Assembly (NCBI RefSeq): GCF_951805225.1
Contig: NZ_OX638201.1
Coordinates: 1,116,001 to 1,180,000, forward strand
Direction of reading: 5' to 3'
Length of the DNA: 64,000 nt
From: an uncultured Flavobacterium sp.
GTDB taxonomy: Bacteria; Bacteroidota; Bacteroidia; Flavobacteriales; Flavobacteriaceae
Below, in pieces: positions 8,583 to 17,900 of the stretch. The notes beneath the pieces are model-generated. The model saw nothing but the letters and a program-made list of their open reading frames with translations. It was not told the origin of the DNA and did not search any database. The position numbers and the translations under genes are program-made. The first letter of the stretch is position 1, and every line of letters begins with the position of its first letter.

Positions 8583-9158
8583 ATGAGAAAAGTTATTATT
8601 ATAGGCGCTGGCGGGAGTCTGGCAAAGTATGTAATTGGAGCAATAAAAGAACTTGGAAATATTGATCTTACCTTGTTTCTGCGGAATAAAAATAGCTTGT
8701 CAAAAAGTGAATCTGAAGATTGTACTATTATTGAAGGAGATGCATTGAATTACAATGATGTAAATAAAGCTATTGCGGGACAAGAGATTGTATACGTAAA
8801 CCTTGCTGGAAATCTGGAGCCAATGATAAAAAATATTGTCAAATCGATGCAGGAAAATGAGATAACCCGAATCATTGCCATAAGTTCAATAGGTATTTAT
8901 GATACACCTTTGAAACCTGTTTTAATTCCTTACAGAAAACTGGCAGATATTGTTGAGGAATCAGGTTTGGATTATACCATTTTACGTCCGGATTGGTTTA
9001 CAAATGGCAATGAAATTGATTATATCATAACCAGAAAAGGAACTGCCGAAACGGGATCTGCAGTTTCCAGAAAAAGTATTGCGCTTTTTATTTCTAAAAT
9101 CATTGATGAGCCTGATTTATACAAAAAAGAAAACTTAGGAATAAGCAGACCTGAATAA
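8583..9158 (+). CDS. NAD(P)-binding Rossmann protein, NmrA/atypical SDR type
   Basis: The 191-aa protein opens MRKVIIIGAGGSLAKYV, a dinucleotide-binding motif, and continues with the atypical-SDR landmarks IIEGDALNYNDV and RIIAISSIGIYDTP, then DYTILRPDWFTNG. These define the NAD(P)H-binding/NmrA-like group, which contains reductases and redox sensors without the classical YxxxK. It is 23 bp after the SDR and ends the operon; an AT-rich hairpin begins inside its stop codon (9154-9176). Its function is unassigned. A distant relative is at 53700 on the other strand. Confidence 0.88.
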   Translation: MRKVIIIGAGGSLAKYVIGAIKELGNIDLTLFLRNKNSLSKSESEDCTIIEGDALNYNDVNKAIAGQEIVYVNLAGNLEPMIKNIVKSMQENEITRIIAISSIGIYDTPLKPVLIPYRKLADIVEESGLDYTILRPDWFTNGNEIDYIITRKGTAETGSAVSRKSIALFISKIIDEPDLYKKENLGISRPE

Positions 9159-9349
9159 TAAAAATCTTTTATTATTTGGTTAAATTTTATGTCTTCCCAA
9201 CCTTTTCTCTTTTTTAGGTATCTTTCTTTATAGGAAGGAAATTTACTTTAAAGATTTTTGTTTCAGCACTCTTGTAATGGAATAAATTTTGTTTTTTTAC
9301 TTCTGTATAATAGTTGAAAATACAAAGCCTTTCCACTAAACAAAAATCG

Positions 9350-11389
9350 ATGATAAGAAAGTTTATTATAACCATTAGTTTCGGATTGTTATTGAGCTGT
9401 CAAAATAGTAGTATTCCGGCATTGGAAGATTCTGCATTAAAAGTAGAATACGGATCTGGCGGATGCAATTTTGTTGAAAGCCTAACGTACATCGTCAACA
9501 AAGATTATGTTGTTTATCAGGACTTTTGTACACATATGGTTATTTATCCTGATTTAGCTTCTTTTTCGATTAAAGAAAACGAAGAATCTGCTTTTGCATT
9601 TGATAAAAACGGAATCTATGTTAAAGGCGAATTTATTAAAACAGATACTTCAGGATTTACCGTTTTGGGAACGAATAAAGAAATGGATTTCCTGTGGAAA
9701 ACAAAATATAAAGTATTCAAAAATTCCACCGAATTAAAAGATATTGATGTAGCAACTTTTCAGGCTAATCCGAGTAAAAATTTGAGTCGCGAGGATCAGG
9801 TTTTATATTTTAAAGACAAAAACTCTATTTATTATTTCGATAAAAAAATTGAAGGTTCTGATGGCGCATCGGCAAATACTAATCCGAATGATTTTTGCCA
9901 CGATAAAAATCATATTTATTCTAAAGGCGAAATAGCTTCTTTTGGTAAAGAGCCGTATCAATATGTGAATTATGATTTCTTTAAAACAAAAAATTTCGTT
10001 TTTGATAGGGAACATTTGGTTGATAATATGAAACCTGACTCTTTACAAGCGCTTTCAGGAAGTTATACAAGATATAAGAACGACGTATATTATCAGGGAA
10101 GGAAAACACCAATGCAGCTTGACAAACATAGCAAAATTAAAGTCTGGAGTGTTGATAATCAAGATCGTTACATTACTGACGGAAAAAGTCTTTTTAAAGA
10201 TGGCGAAGAAATCCATAAGAAAGTTGATTTGTCGTCTTTCGGATTCTTTTTTAATTCTGCTTGTTTTTATGATAAAAACGGAATTTATGAAATAGGATAT
10301 GATCAAGAATCGAAAAAAGATGTAATTGAAAAATTGCCTTTTAATTACAACGAAAAAGTAAGCAGTGCGAATACTTCATACAACTATTTTTCAAAGATTG
10401 TATTTTATAAAAATCAGGCTTATGCAACTCGAACAAAATCTTTATACGAAAATTTAAGTCAAAAGCAGCTTGCATTGGCAAAAGAACAAAAGAAAGATAT
10501 TGATGATTTTGATGGTTCTAATAAGGTTATTATCGATTTTAGTTTTTCTAAAATGAATGATCGCATTTATTGTAATGATAAAAAAACCGGATTTGATGCG
10601 GAGACATTTGTGGCAATGGATCAAAAAGCGAAATATTATAAAGATAAAAATGTTGTTATTTATTATGAGGAAAGAGATCACGAAATAAAAATATTAAAAG
10701 ATGTTGATGCAAAATCTGCACGAACTTTGAATATATTTTTGATTGATAAAAACTTCTTGTATTGCCGAAATGTAAAGATTATCAAAAGTACAGATATAGA
10801 ATTACTGGCTTGTTTTTCTGGATATAGAGGAGGTTTCTGCGGTAACGATTCAACACCGATTTCGGATTTTTATTTATTTAAAAATTCAGAAGGTTTTTGG
10901 CTTGTAAAAATCTCTGATGATATTTCGTATCGCTTTTTAGGAAAAGTATTTGACCGCAAATGGGATCCGGCTTTTGAACCGATTGATCTTGCTAAAAAGT
11001 ATGGAAACAAGAGAACAATTGTACTTCAGAAACCTGTTATACTGGACAAAAAGAAACAGTTTGAGGAAAATCAGGTTTTTTCAGCTTCTGAAGTTGAGAT
11101 AAACCCAACATTTCCGGGAGGAATTGAAAAGTTTCACGCTTTTTTAAAGAAAAATTATGTTGTACCAAAAGAAATACTTGACGAAGAATATTCGAGAGGC
11201 GCAGTTTTTGCAAGTATAAGAATTGAAAAAGACGGCAGTATATCTGAGATAAAAATTCTTCGTGATCGTGGTTATGGTTCAGGAAAAGAATTAGAAAGAG
11301 TCTTGAAATTATCTCCAAATTGGATTCCGGCGATGATAGATGGAAAACCAGTAAGATGTTTGTATAGTATTCCGCATTATATTCCGTAA
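9350..11389 (+). CDS. Lipoprotein with DKNYY-type repeats and a C-terminal TonB-like domain
   Basis: From ATG 9350 the protein has 679 aa and a lipoprotein signal (MIRKFIITISFGLLLSCQN, Cys17). The centre is made of repeats with the pattern (F/Y)-x-K-(D/N)-(K/N)-x-(I/V)-Y-(Y/S), for example YFKDKNSIYYF and YKNDVYYQGRK, matching DKNYY-family repeats of unknown function. The C-terminal 100 residues (VEINPTFPGGIEKFHAFL onward, then SIRIEKDGSISEIKIL and PNWIPAMIDGKPVRC) are the TonB C-terminal fold used by Bacteroidota energy transducers. It lacks a membrane anchor helix, so it is not a normal TonB. It converges on the next gene with no intergenic space. Confidence 0.85.
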   Translation: MIRKFIITISFGLLLSCQNSSIPALEDSALKVEYGSGGCNFVESLTYIVNKDYVVYQDFCTHMVIYPDLASFSIKENEESAFAFDKNGIYVKGEFIKTDTSGFTVLGTNKEMDFLWKTKYKVFKNSTELKDIDVATFQANPSKNLSREDQVLYFKDKNSIYYFDKKIEGSDGASANTNPNDFCHDKNHIYSKGEIASFGKEPYQYVNYDFFKTKNFVFDREHLVDNMKPDSLQALSGSYTRYKNDVYYQGRKTPMQLDKHSKIKVWSVDNQDRYITDGKSLFKDGEEIHKKVDLSSFGFFFNSACFYDKNGIYEIGYDQESKKDVIEKLPFNYNEKVSSANTSYNYFSKIVFYKNQAYATRTKSLYENLSQKQLALAKEQKKDIDDFDGSNKVIIDFSFSKMNDRIYCNDKKTGFDAETFVAMDQKAKYYKDKNVVIYYEERDHEIKILKDVDAKSARTLNIFLIDKNFLYCRNVKIIKSTDIELLACFSGYRGGFCGNDSTPISDFYLFKNSEGFWLVKISDDISYRFLGKVFDRKWDPAFEPIDLAKKYGNKRTIVLQKPVILDKKKQFEENQVFSASEVEINPTFPGGIEKFHAFLKKNYVVPKEILDEEYSRGAVFASIRIEKDGSISEIKILRDRGYGSGKELERVLKLSPNWIPAMIDGKPVRCLYSIPHYIP

Positions 11390-12310
11390 TTAAATACTAT
11401 TTAGTCTTACCGATAAACTTTTTAAATCTTGCTCAAGAGAACGAACGGTGGCTTGGAGTTCATTTAGCATATTGGCTCTGGAATATAAATCGTCTGCGGT
11501 GTAAATTCCGCCATCATAGAAAAAAAGCTTTTCGGTTTCAGTGTCTATTTTTCCATCAAAATTGTATTGTAGCCATCTGTTTTTAATACTTTCCTGAAGA
11601 TCATTTTTTCCGGAATTACTAAATTGTTTTTCGTTTAGAATCGCCCAGATAGAGTTGGGATATGCACCATCAGAATTATCATTGAACCAAATATTTCTCA
11701 GCAGATTTCTTTGCAGTTTTAAGTTGATTTTTTTTCCTTTGGGCGCTATCGTCAGCGCTCCTAATCCGGCACTTAATAATCCGCCGCTTACACCAACTAT
11801 ATCACTCGAATTATTGTTTTTAATTAAAACAGTTGCAACAGTGGTTAATGCTCCAATAGTTACAGAAGCGACCGTAAGATTTCTGGTTTGTTTAGTATTG
11901 ATATCGTTTACAAAATTGGCTAGTTTATTGATCCGTTCGCCATTACAATCTAATTCCGAAGCCAATGCATTTATCTCTATACTGGTAAGAATTAAACGAT
12001 CCGTGATTTTTTGTTTTAGTACTAATCTTTTTAAAGTGTCTTTTTTGGTTTGGAGATATTCTGTCAAATAGGTTTCAATACCAATAGCATTGCTTATTAA
12101 TATATCATGCTGAGATAAATTGGCTTTTAGAATACTGTCGGGATTTGCTGATTTATTCGGGAAAACTTCGAGTTTAGAATAATCATAGTCAATTGTAGGC
12201 TGGCAATAATTACTTGTCAGATAATCAATTTTAGGACTATTCAAAACCGTTGAACATGATGACACAAAAATAGATATAACTAATAAAATAAATATTTGAA
12301 GCTGTTTCAT
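11390..12310 (-). CDS. Unrecognised lipoprotein
   Basis: The start at 12310 gives 306 aa with a lipoprotein signal peptide (MKQLQIFILLVISIFVSSC, Cys19). The mature part is helical, with one glycine/alanine-rich hydrophobic segment (residues about 145-195; TVASVTIGALTTVATVLI, then VSGGLLSAGLGALTIA) that could insert in a membrane, and a C-terminal coiled coil (ELQATVRSLEQDLKSL). I do not recognise the family. It converges on the DKNYY protein, and upstream it faces the repeat-rich intergenic region. Confidence 0.75.
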   Translation of the reverse strand: MKQLQIFILLVISIFVSSCSTVLNSPKIDYLTSNYCQPTIDYDYSKLEVFPNKSANPDSILKANLSQHDILISNAIGIETYLTEYLQTKKDTLKRLVLKQKITDRLILTSIEINALASELDCNGERINKLANFVNDINTKQTRNLTVASVTIGALTTVATVLIKNNNSSDIVGVSGGLLSAGLGALTIAPKGKKINLKLQRNLLRNIWFNDNSDGAYPNSIWAILNEKQFSNSGKNDLQESIKNRWLQYNFDGKIDTETEKLFFYDGGIYTADDLYSRANMLNELQATVRSLEQDLKSLSVRLNSI

Positions 12311-12464
12311 ATTGATTTTCTTTAACATTAAAATTACAAATTAACTTTTTACAGTTATCGATAAAATCAAATAAAAAAAGCCCATTCCGAGAGAAATGAG
12401 CTTTTAAACTTATGAACTTATAGATATTAGTAATAACTAATTGGGTGTAATTCAAAAAAAAAAC

Positions 12465-12858
12465 TAACACATAGAAATATAGATTTTATGGATAAATACA
12501 AAAAACTGTGGAGAAACATAAAATATTTTGTATTGACTAATTATTTTAACCGCAAAGCACGCAAAGGTTTTTTATTCCTAAGGTTTTTATATAAACGCAA
12601 AGTTCGCAAAGCTATATTGATAAAGCTTTGCGAACTTTGCGTTTAATGAGCGTAATCTATAACAAAAAAACTTCGCGTGCTTTGCGGTTAAATTTATGCT
12701 TAATTTTTATAGCTCCACAGGTTTTCGTATTGATCCGATTTTATACTTAAAAAAGGAGACAAAAAGAAACATGTTTCTTTCACATAGTGGGCTATGTGCC
12801 TTTTAAAAAAAGTGAAACGTCTAATTTTCGACTCTAAAAGCTATGTTTCTATGTGTTG
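12465..12858. repeat. Compound palindromic repeat (copy 1 of an interspersed family)
   Basis: The outer ends are inverted copies of the motif TAACACATAGAAA-TATAG (12465) and CTATGTTTCTATGTGTTG (ending 12858). The right part carries the family's internal features: AAGAAACATGTTTCTTTCACATAG, split here as AAGAAACATGTTTCTT and CACATAG, then an A-rich run and GTGAAACG. Two shorter copies lie at 21409-21560 and 50607-50744. This copy is longer because a second palindromic unit (12546-12691) sits inside it. It occupies most of the 584-bp gap between 12311 and 12894, in which I see no gene. Confidence 0.85.
12546..12691. repeat. Nested CGCAAAG palindrome with two long stems
   Basis: The outer stem is a perfect 17-bp inverted repeat, TTAACCGCAAAGCACGC (12546-12562) and its complement (12675-12691). 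The inner stem has perfect 22-bp arms (12592-12613 and 12624-12645) built from CGCAAAGTTCGCAAAGC with a 10-nt loop. The repeating core CGCAAAG occurs four times in each orientation. The flanks AAAACTGTGGAG (12502) and CTCCACAGGTTTT (12713) add a third imperfect stem. Units of this kind are known as interspersed palindromes in Flavobacterium genomes from general experience; I cannot check copy number here. Confidence 0.85.
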
Positions 12859-12894
12859 AAAATAATTATACCCAACGCGGTTAATAATGTTCAT

Positions 12895-14199
12895 TTACAT
12901 CATTTTTCCCTCTTTAGCATATTCTTTTTTAATTCCCTGAAGCAGATGATTTAAGTTGATACTTTCATTTTTATCTTCTAAAGTTCTCAGACAGGCATAT
13001 TGAATAATATTGACAATATTAGCGCCGGTAATATCGTATTTTTTCGAAAGTTCATTTAGATTTACATCTTCAGCAATCTTGATTCCTTTAGGCAGATTGT
13101 TTTTCCAAAGCTGTAAACGTTCGCCGTAAGAAGGGACTTCAAACTCAATTATAGATTGAAATCTTCGGGTAAAAGCGGTATCAATATTGGTTTTAAAATT
13201 AGAAGCCAAAATCACCAATCCCGGATGATTTTCGATGCGTTGCAGCAAATACGAAACTTCCTGATTGGCATATTTGTCGTGTGCATCCCGAACATTTGTT
13301 CTTTTTCCGAAAACGGCATCAGCTTCATCAAAAAACAGAATCCAATCTTTATCTGCGGCTTTATCAAAAAGAGAAGAAAGATTTTTTTCGGTCTCGCCGA
13401 TGTATTTCGAAATCACCATCGATAAATCAATTCGGTAAACATCTCTTTGAGTATATTTTCCTAAAAGAGAAGCCGTAAGTGTTTTTCCGGTTCCCGGTGT
13501 TCCGTAAAACATAACTCTAAAACCCGGTTTTATTTTGGCTTTCATATCCCATTCATGCAACAGAATTTCGTTGAATTTAAGCCATGTTTCTATTTCTTTT
13601 ATCTGATTTAAAGTAGAAGTATTCAAAACCAAATCGTCCCAATCTAATTGCGTTTCTATTAATTGCGCAGGGAAAATACTGCTCAACTGAGGTTTCAGGA
13701 TTTTTCCGGTTATGAATTTTTCAATGTATTCCTCTTCTAAGATTAATAAACCGCTTAGTTTAGGTTCGCCATTTGGAACGGATTCTATTTTTATAATGCC
13801 TTTATGATAAAGATAAGATTGATTGTGTAGGTAATTATAGAATGAAATTCGGTTTTCAAGATCATTTCCTGCAACTAAAAACTGAGCCGTTTCTCCGGTT
13901 GGTAAAATTCCGCGATGATTTTTTGTTTTTATTCCGCCAAACTCAGGCAATTCACCGCCATTTGGTAAATATTCTGCAATAATCGAACTCAAAAAATCAG
14001 GCTTCATATGCGGAACAAGAGATAATCCTAAGATAAGAATGTCAATTTCGGACAGACTATTTTCGATGATAAATTCATCAATAAAACCATTTGAATCAAG
14101 TTGATTTAAAACAGGTTTTTCGATTTGATTCTCAACCTGAAAAAGAGTATCAAGCTGAAAAGCGAATTGGTTTTTTAGGTATGTGAATATATTTTCCAT
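12895..14199 (-). CDS. eCIS AAA+ ATPase (Afp15/Cis15-like)
   Basis: This 434-aa protein has an N-terminal region typical of eCIS ATPases and a single C-terminal AAA+ domain. Visible elements are Walker A GTPGTGKT (residues 233-240), Walker B LFFDEAD (288-294), sensor 1 VILASN, and an arginine-finger-like FTRRF. Family knowledge: Afp15-type ATPases are conserved in nearly all eCIS loci and are needed for assembly, acting in the cytoplasm and not in the mature particle. It is the last gene of the 29-kb minus-strand eCIS cluster, 67 bp after the HEAT-repeat gene, and is followed by the compound repeat. Confidence 0.93.
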   Translation of the reverse strand: MENIFTYLKNQFAFQLDTLFQVENQIEKPVLNQLDSNGFIDEFIIENSLSEIDILILGLSLVPHMKPDFLSSIIAEYLPNGGELPEFGGIKTKNHRGILPTGETAQFLVAGNDLENRISFYNYLHNQSYLYHKGIIKIESVPNGEPKLSGLLILEEEYIEKFITGKILKPQLSSIFPAQLIETQLDWDDLVLNTSTLNQIKEIETWLKFNEILLHEWDMKAKIKPGFRVMFYGTPGTGKTLTASLLGKYTQRDVYRIDLSMVISKYIGETEKNLSSLFDKAADKDWILFFDEADAVFGKRTNVRDAHDKYANQEVSYLLQRIENHPGLVILASNFKTNIDTAFTRRFQSIIEFEVPSYGERLQLWKNNLPKGIKIAEDVNLNELSKKYDITGANIVNIIQYACLRTLEDKNESINLNHLLQGIKKEYAKEGKMM

Positions 14200-14266
14200 T
14201 TTATACTAATAATTCGATTGAAAAAAAGCTATTTGATCGTTTGAAAATTCTGATTCTCTCTAAAAT

Positions 14267-14920
14267 CTATTCATACATTCTAGCATCTTTGATGAATTTT
14301 GAAATTGCTTTTTCATCAATTATTCCGAAGTCATATTTATTTTTATCAATAATTTCCTTTACAACTTCAGAATCTACAGGGTTTATTTGAAATAAAATAT
14401 TTAAAAGGCTTGAAATAAAAATATAATTTTCTTCATAATCTATAGATAAATCTTTAAAAACAGCCAGAACCGTATCCTTGTGTTCGGGATTTTGAATAGC
14501 AATGTTCACCAAAGCCTTAAAAATTATTATTTTAAAATTCCAGTCATTATTTTTATCATTTAAAAAGGAAATAAGCTTTGGTATAGCATCATCTCCAATT
14601 AATGATAAAACCTTGGGTAATTCAATTTGATATTCAAAAGCCTCTATATTTTTTTTATTAGTTAATGCTTTTAATAACGAATCAACTGCATTTAGAATTT
14701 TAAGCTGACCTATTGCTCTCCATGCATGTCTTGCTCCAAAATCTTTTATTGTAAAACCAGAAACTGCCCGACTAAGATCTGATGTGTTAATTATATCAAT
14801 AAGTTCCTCTGAATTTTCTTCTTTTAAGTGTAATTCTTTTACATAGTTAGGCCAGGGACTTGAAAGATCCGCTTGACCATAAGAAAATAATTCTTCTACT
14901 TCTTTTGAATATTTTTTCAT
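14267..14920 (-). CDS. HEAT-repeat-like protein, candidate immunity protein for the DUF4157 toxin
   Basis: The 217-aa protein is all-helical with HEAT-like units: RHAWRAIGQLKILNAVDSLL (residues about 65-84), then IGDDAIPKLISFLNDKNNDW and IIIFKALVNIAIQNPEHKDT. It is predicted cytoplasmic. Its ATG overlaps the stop of the 1416-aa DUF4157 protein by 4 bp, so translation is coupled. Tight coupling of a small HEAT-like protein behind a nuclease-type toxin is the arrangement seen for immunity genes in polymorphic toxin systems. This is inference: HEAT proteins are also chaperones or adaptors, for example for loading cargo. A longer HEAT-like protein sits just upstream of the eCIS cluster at 42624. 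Confidence 0.75.
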   Translation of the reverse strand: MKKYSKEVEELFSYGQADLSSPWPNYVKELHLKEENSEELIDIINTSDLSRAVSGFTIKDFGARHAWRAIGQLKILNAVDSLLKALTNKKNIEAFEYQIELPKVLSLIGDDAIPKLISFLNDKNNDWNFKIIIFKALVNIAIQNPEHKDTVLAVFKDLSIDYEENYIFISSLLNILFQINPVDSEVVKEIIDKNKYDFGIIDEKAISKFIKDARMYE

Positions 14921-17900
14921 TTTATATAATAATTATTGTCTTTAGTGATTTCGCCATTGCCTATTAATACATTGATTGCTCTATTAGCTTCAGTTGTATT
15001 TTTCTGAACGCCAGGTGCTCTCGCAATTGCAACAAATGAAGTAAAGGTGGTTTTTGTATATGTTATTCCATTTTTTACAATTGTTTGACCAGGTATTTTA
15101 TTGGCATTTAATAAATTTTGAATTAAAGTTTCTGTTGGAGTGGCTGGTACGGCTGCTATGTTAGGAAAAGTGCCAGGTACAGTTTGAGATGGATAAATAG
15201 GAACCACTGTTGTTCCGTTTACTTCGTCAACTTGAGCTGTCATTGATTCGGCGATATAAAAACCTAAAGCTAATGTGATTTCTGCAGGCGTTGGTGCTGG
15301 CAAGGCTAATAAATGATCATTATTTGTGTTTTGAAAATAGTTGACAGTTATTGAATATTTTAAATTTTTGGCTTTGTTAGTTTTTCCGGCAGTTTCAGGT
15401 CCAAGTTCCATACGAGTATTTAAAGATTGTGTACCAAAAACAATATTCCAATTTGCCCAAGGACCAAATAAGTGATGTGACAAAACGTGAACTCCTTTTA
15501 CCTCTGATTGATTTCCTGCATTTTTAGCAACATGGGTATTTATAAAACTATTTCCAGCGACAACAGATCTACTGCCACTTTCCTGACTATTTGTATTCCC
15601 TGGAAGGTTTGTTAATGGAAATGCTAAAACCTGAGAAGGTCTTCCTTGGTTCATTGTATAAGTAACATTCGTCAATGCTGTATTAGTTGCAGGAATTGCA
15701 TCTCCGTCGATTAAATCTTGTTTTATTAAATCTAATTTTGAACTTATATGAGCTTGTAGATTTGCTTCAGGAATACTTCCTGGGTCATTTGCTTTACTTT
15801 TTCTGATATCGTCTAATAGAACTCCTTTTTTAGTTAATGCCTGCGTTAATTTTTGATCTTGTACACTATTCAAAGGAGAAGTTGTTAATGCTCTTCTTTG
15901 AGTAATTAAATTGTCTATACTTTTTGGATTAGCACTCGCTACTATTATAATAGGTGCCGATTCGTTACCTTGGAAATAAATTTCATGTCTCTCTCCATTT
16001 GCCAGAGTAAATTCTCTTCTCAATCCTAAGAATCCCAAAATAGCATCTCTGGCACTTGCACCCATAGCCATAGCTCTGTCTAATAATGCCATTCCTGTAT
16101 CTACTGCTTTATTTACAAGCCATGTAAGCGCTTCATCTACCAGTTGGCGAACAGAAATAATCATTTCACCAACTCTTGCGCCAATTCCGGTTAAACCAAC
16201 TTGATTTGCTAAGAATCCTATCACGACAGGCATAGCTTGTCCCATCGTTCTTTCGAGATAATTTGCTGCTGTGCCAACATTTCCTCGGGCAATATCGGCA
16301 ACTCCGTTGACAAACGAATTGACAACTTCGAGCATTTCACGTAAGTATTTTATAAAACTTTGTATCGCATTAAAGTAAGCCATAGCGCCGTTTATTACCG
16401 CCATGATTCCGGTTGGGTCTAACATGCTCAAAAGTCTTGCGGTTATTCTGTTAACAATGCGTTCCATGACAAAGTTTTTTACAGCATCGAGAACGGTATT
16501 CCACAAATTACTAAGTTGTTCTTGTATTTTATCCCAAATGGCAGCCATACCGCGTTCCTGAACATCTTTTATAAATGTCCAGATACCTTCGAGCGTATTA
16601 ATCGCGCTGCGGATTCTGGCAACTCTTGCAGGACCAATTCTAGGATGTGCGGCAAGTTTTTCCCAGATTCTTTCCATCGAAATATTCAGCACTTCTAATA
16701 CCCAGGCAATAACGCCGCGTAAAGAGAAATCAGTAAGTACCGGAATATTGGCATCTTTCAACTCGCTCATCAGCCAGCCAGTTACACCGTTTATTAAATG
16801 GGTTACAATATTGTCAAAGAACTGTATGAATCCTTGTTTAAGCGCTCTCAATATATTTTTCAAGAAACCAATTGGGTCTTTCTTGATGTCTTCAATAGCT
16901 TCTAATGCTCTTGTAATGATATTTCCGATGAGGTCAAAAGGGAAATTCATGATTTCGAGAATAGCAATAATTACAATTCTCACAATTTCTGCCACGAAAG
17001 CAATTAGTCTTCCTATAGGTTCTCCAAATTTTTCGATAATTCTAATGAAAGCATCTATCGGATGAATCAGATCATTGATCGTCATCGAATCCCAAATATC
17101 AGTAAAGAGTTGAATTATAGATTCTGGCGTCATGTTGAGCGTCGCAACTGCAGCTTCAATTTCGCCTGCAATTCTGGCTATTGCACCAGATTCAACCATT
17201 TGTGCATATTGTTCTTCTCCGCCTTCCATTAGGCTCATAAAACCTCGTATTAGATTCGGAATTGTGCGTGGAACAGCTTCTTGTGTAAAAGGATCTTTTC
17301 CAATAATTACTTTCACAAGAGAATAACCTCTTACAGTTGCGGCTTGAGAAGACAGCCATCCTAATAGTGACTCCTTAACAAGTTCTAATACTTTTAATGC
17401 TACGCCCGATGCAAAATCCCAAACTCGTTGTAGGAATCCTCCAGCCTGATCTGCAAGCGCAGAAAGACTATCGCCAATGTTTGCCAGATTTGCAGGTTGA
17501 ATAGCATCCCAGGCTGCGGTTATTAGTCCGCGAAGTTCGCCCAATAACGAGTTGAAAGTTCCAACCTGAGTGTCAAGCCAATCGGCAGTTTTTTGCAGCG
17601 TGCCTTTTTCACGCATTTGTTCAAGCTCTGTTTGCTTGTCTATCAGTATTAAGAAATCTTCTAATATTTCGACTGTTGTTGCATTGACTTCTACATCACG
17701 AAGCGGATCGTATTTGATTATTTTTTTGATTAATGACCAAGCTTTGTTTTCTGCCAATAAAGGTTCAGCAACACCAATCAAAGCTTCTTTTATCCAGGTA
17801 ATAACCTGATCAACAAGCGAAGTCGCAAAATTTGTTACTCGATTTACTAACTCATTAAATTTAGTTCTGGCAACATCTATAAAAGTTGTAACCGAAGATT

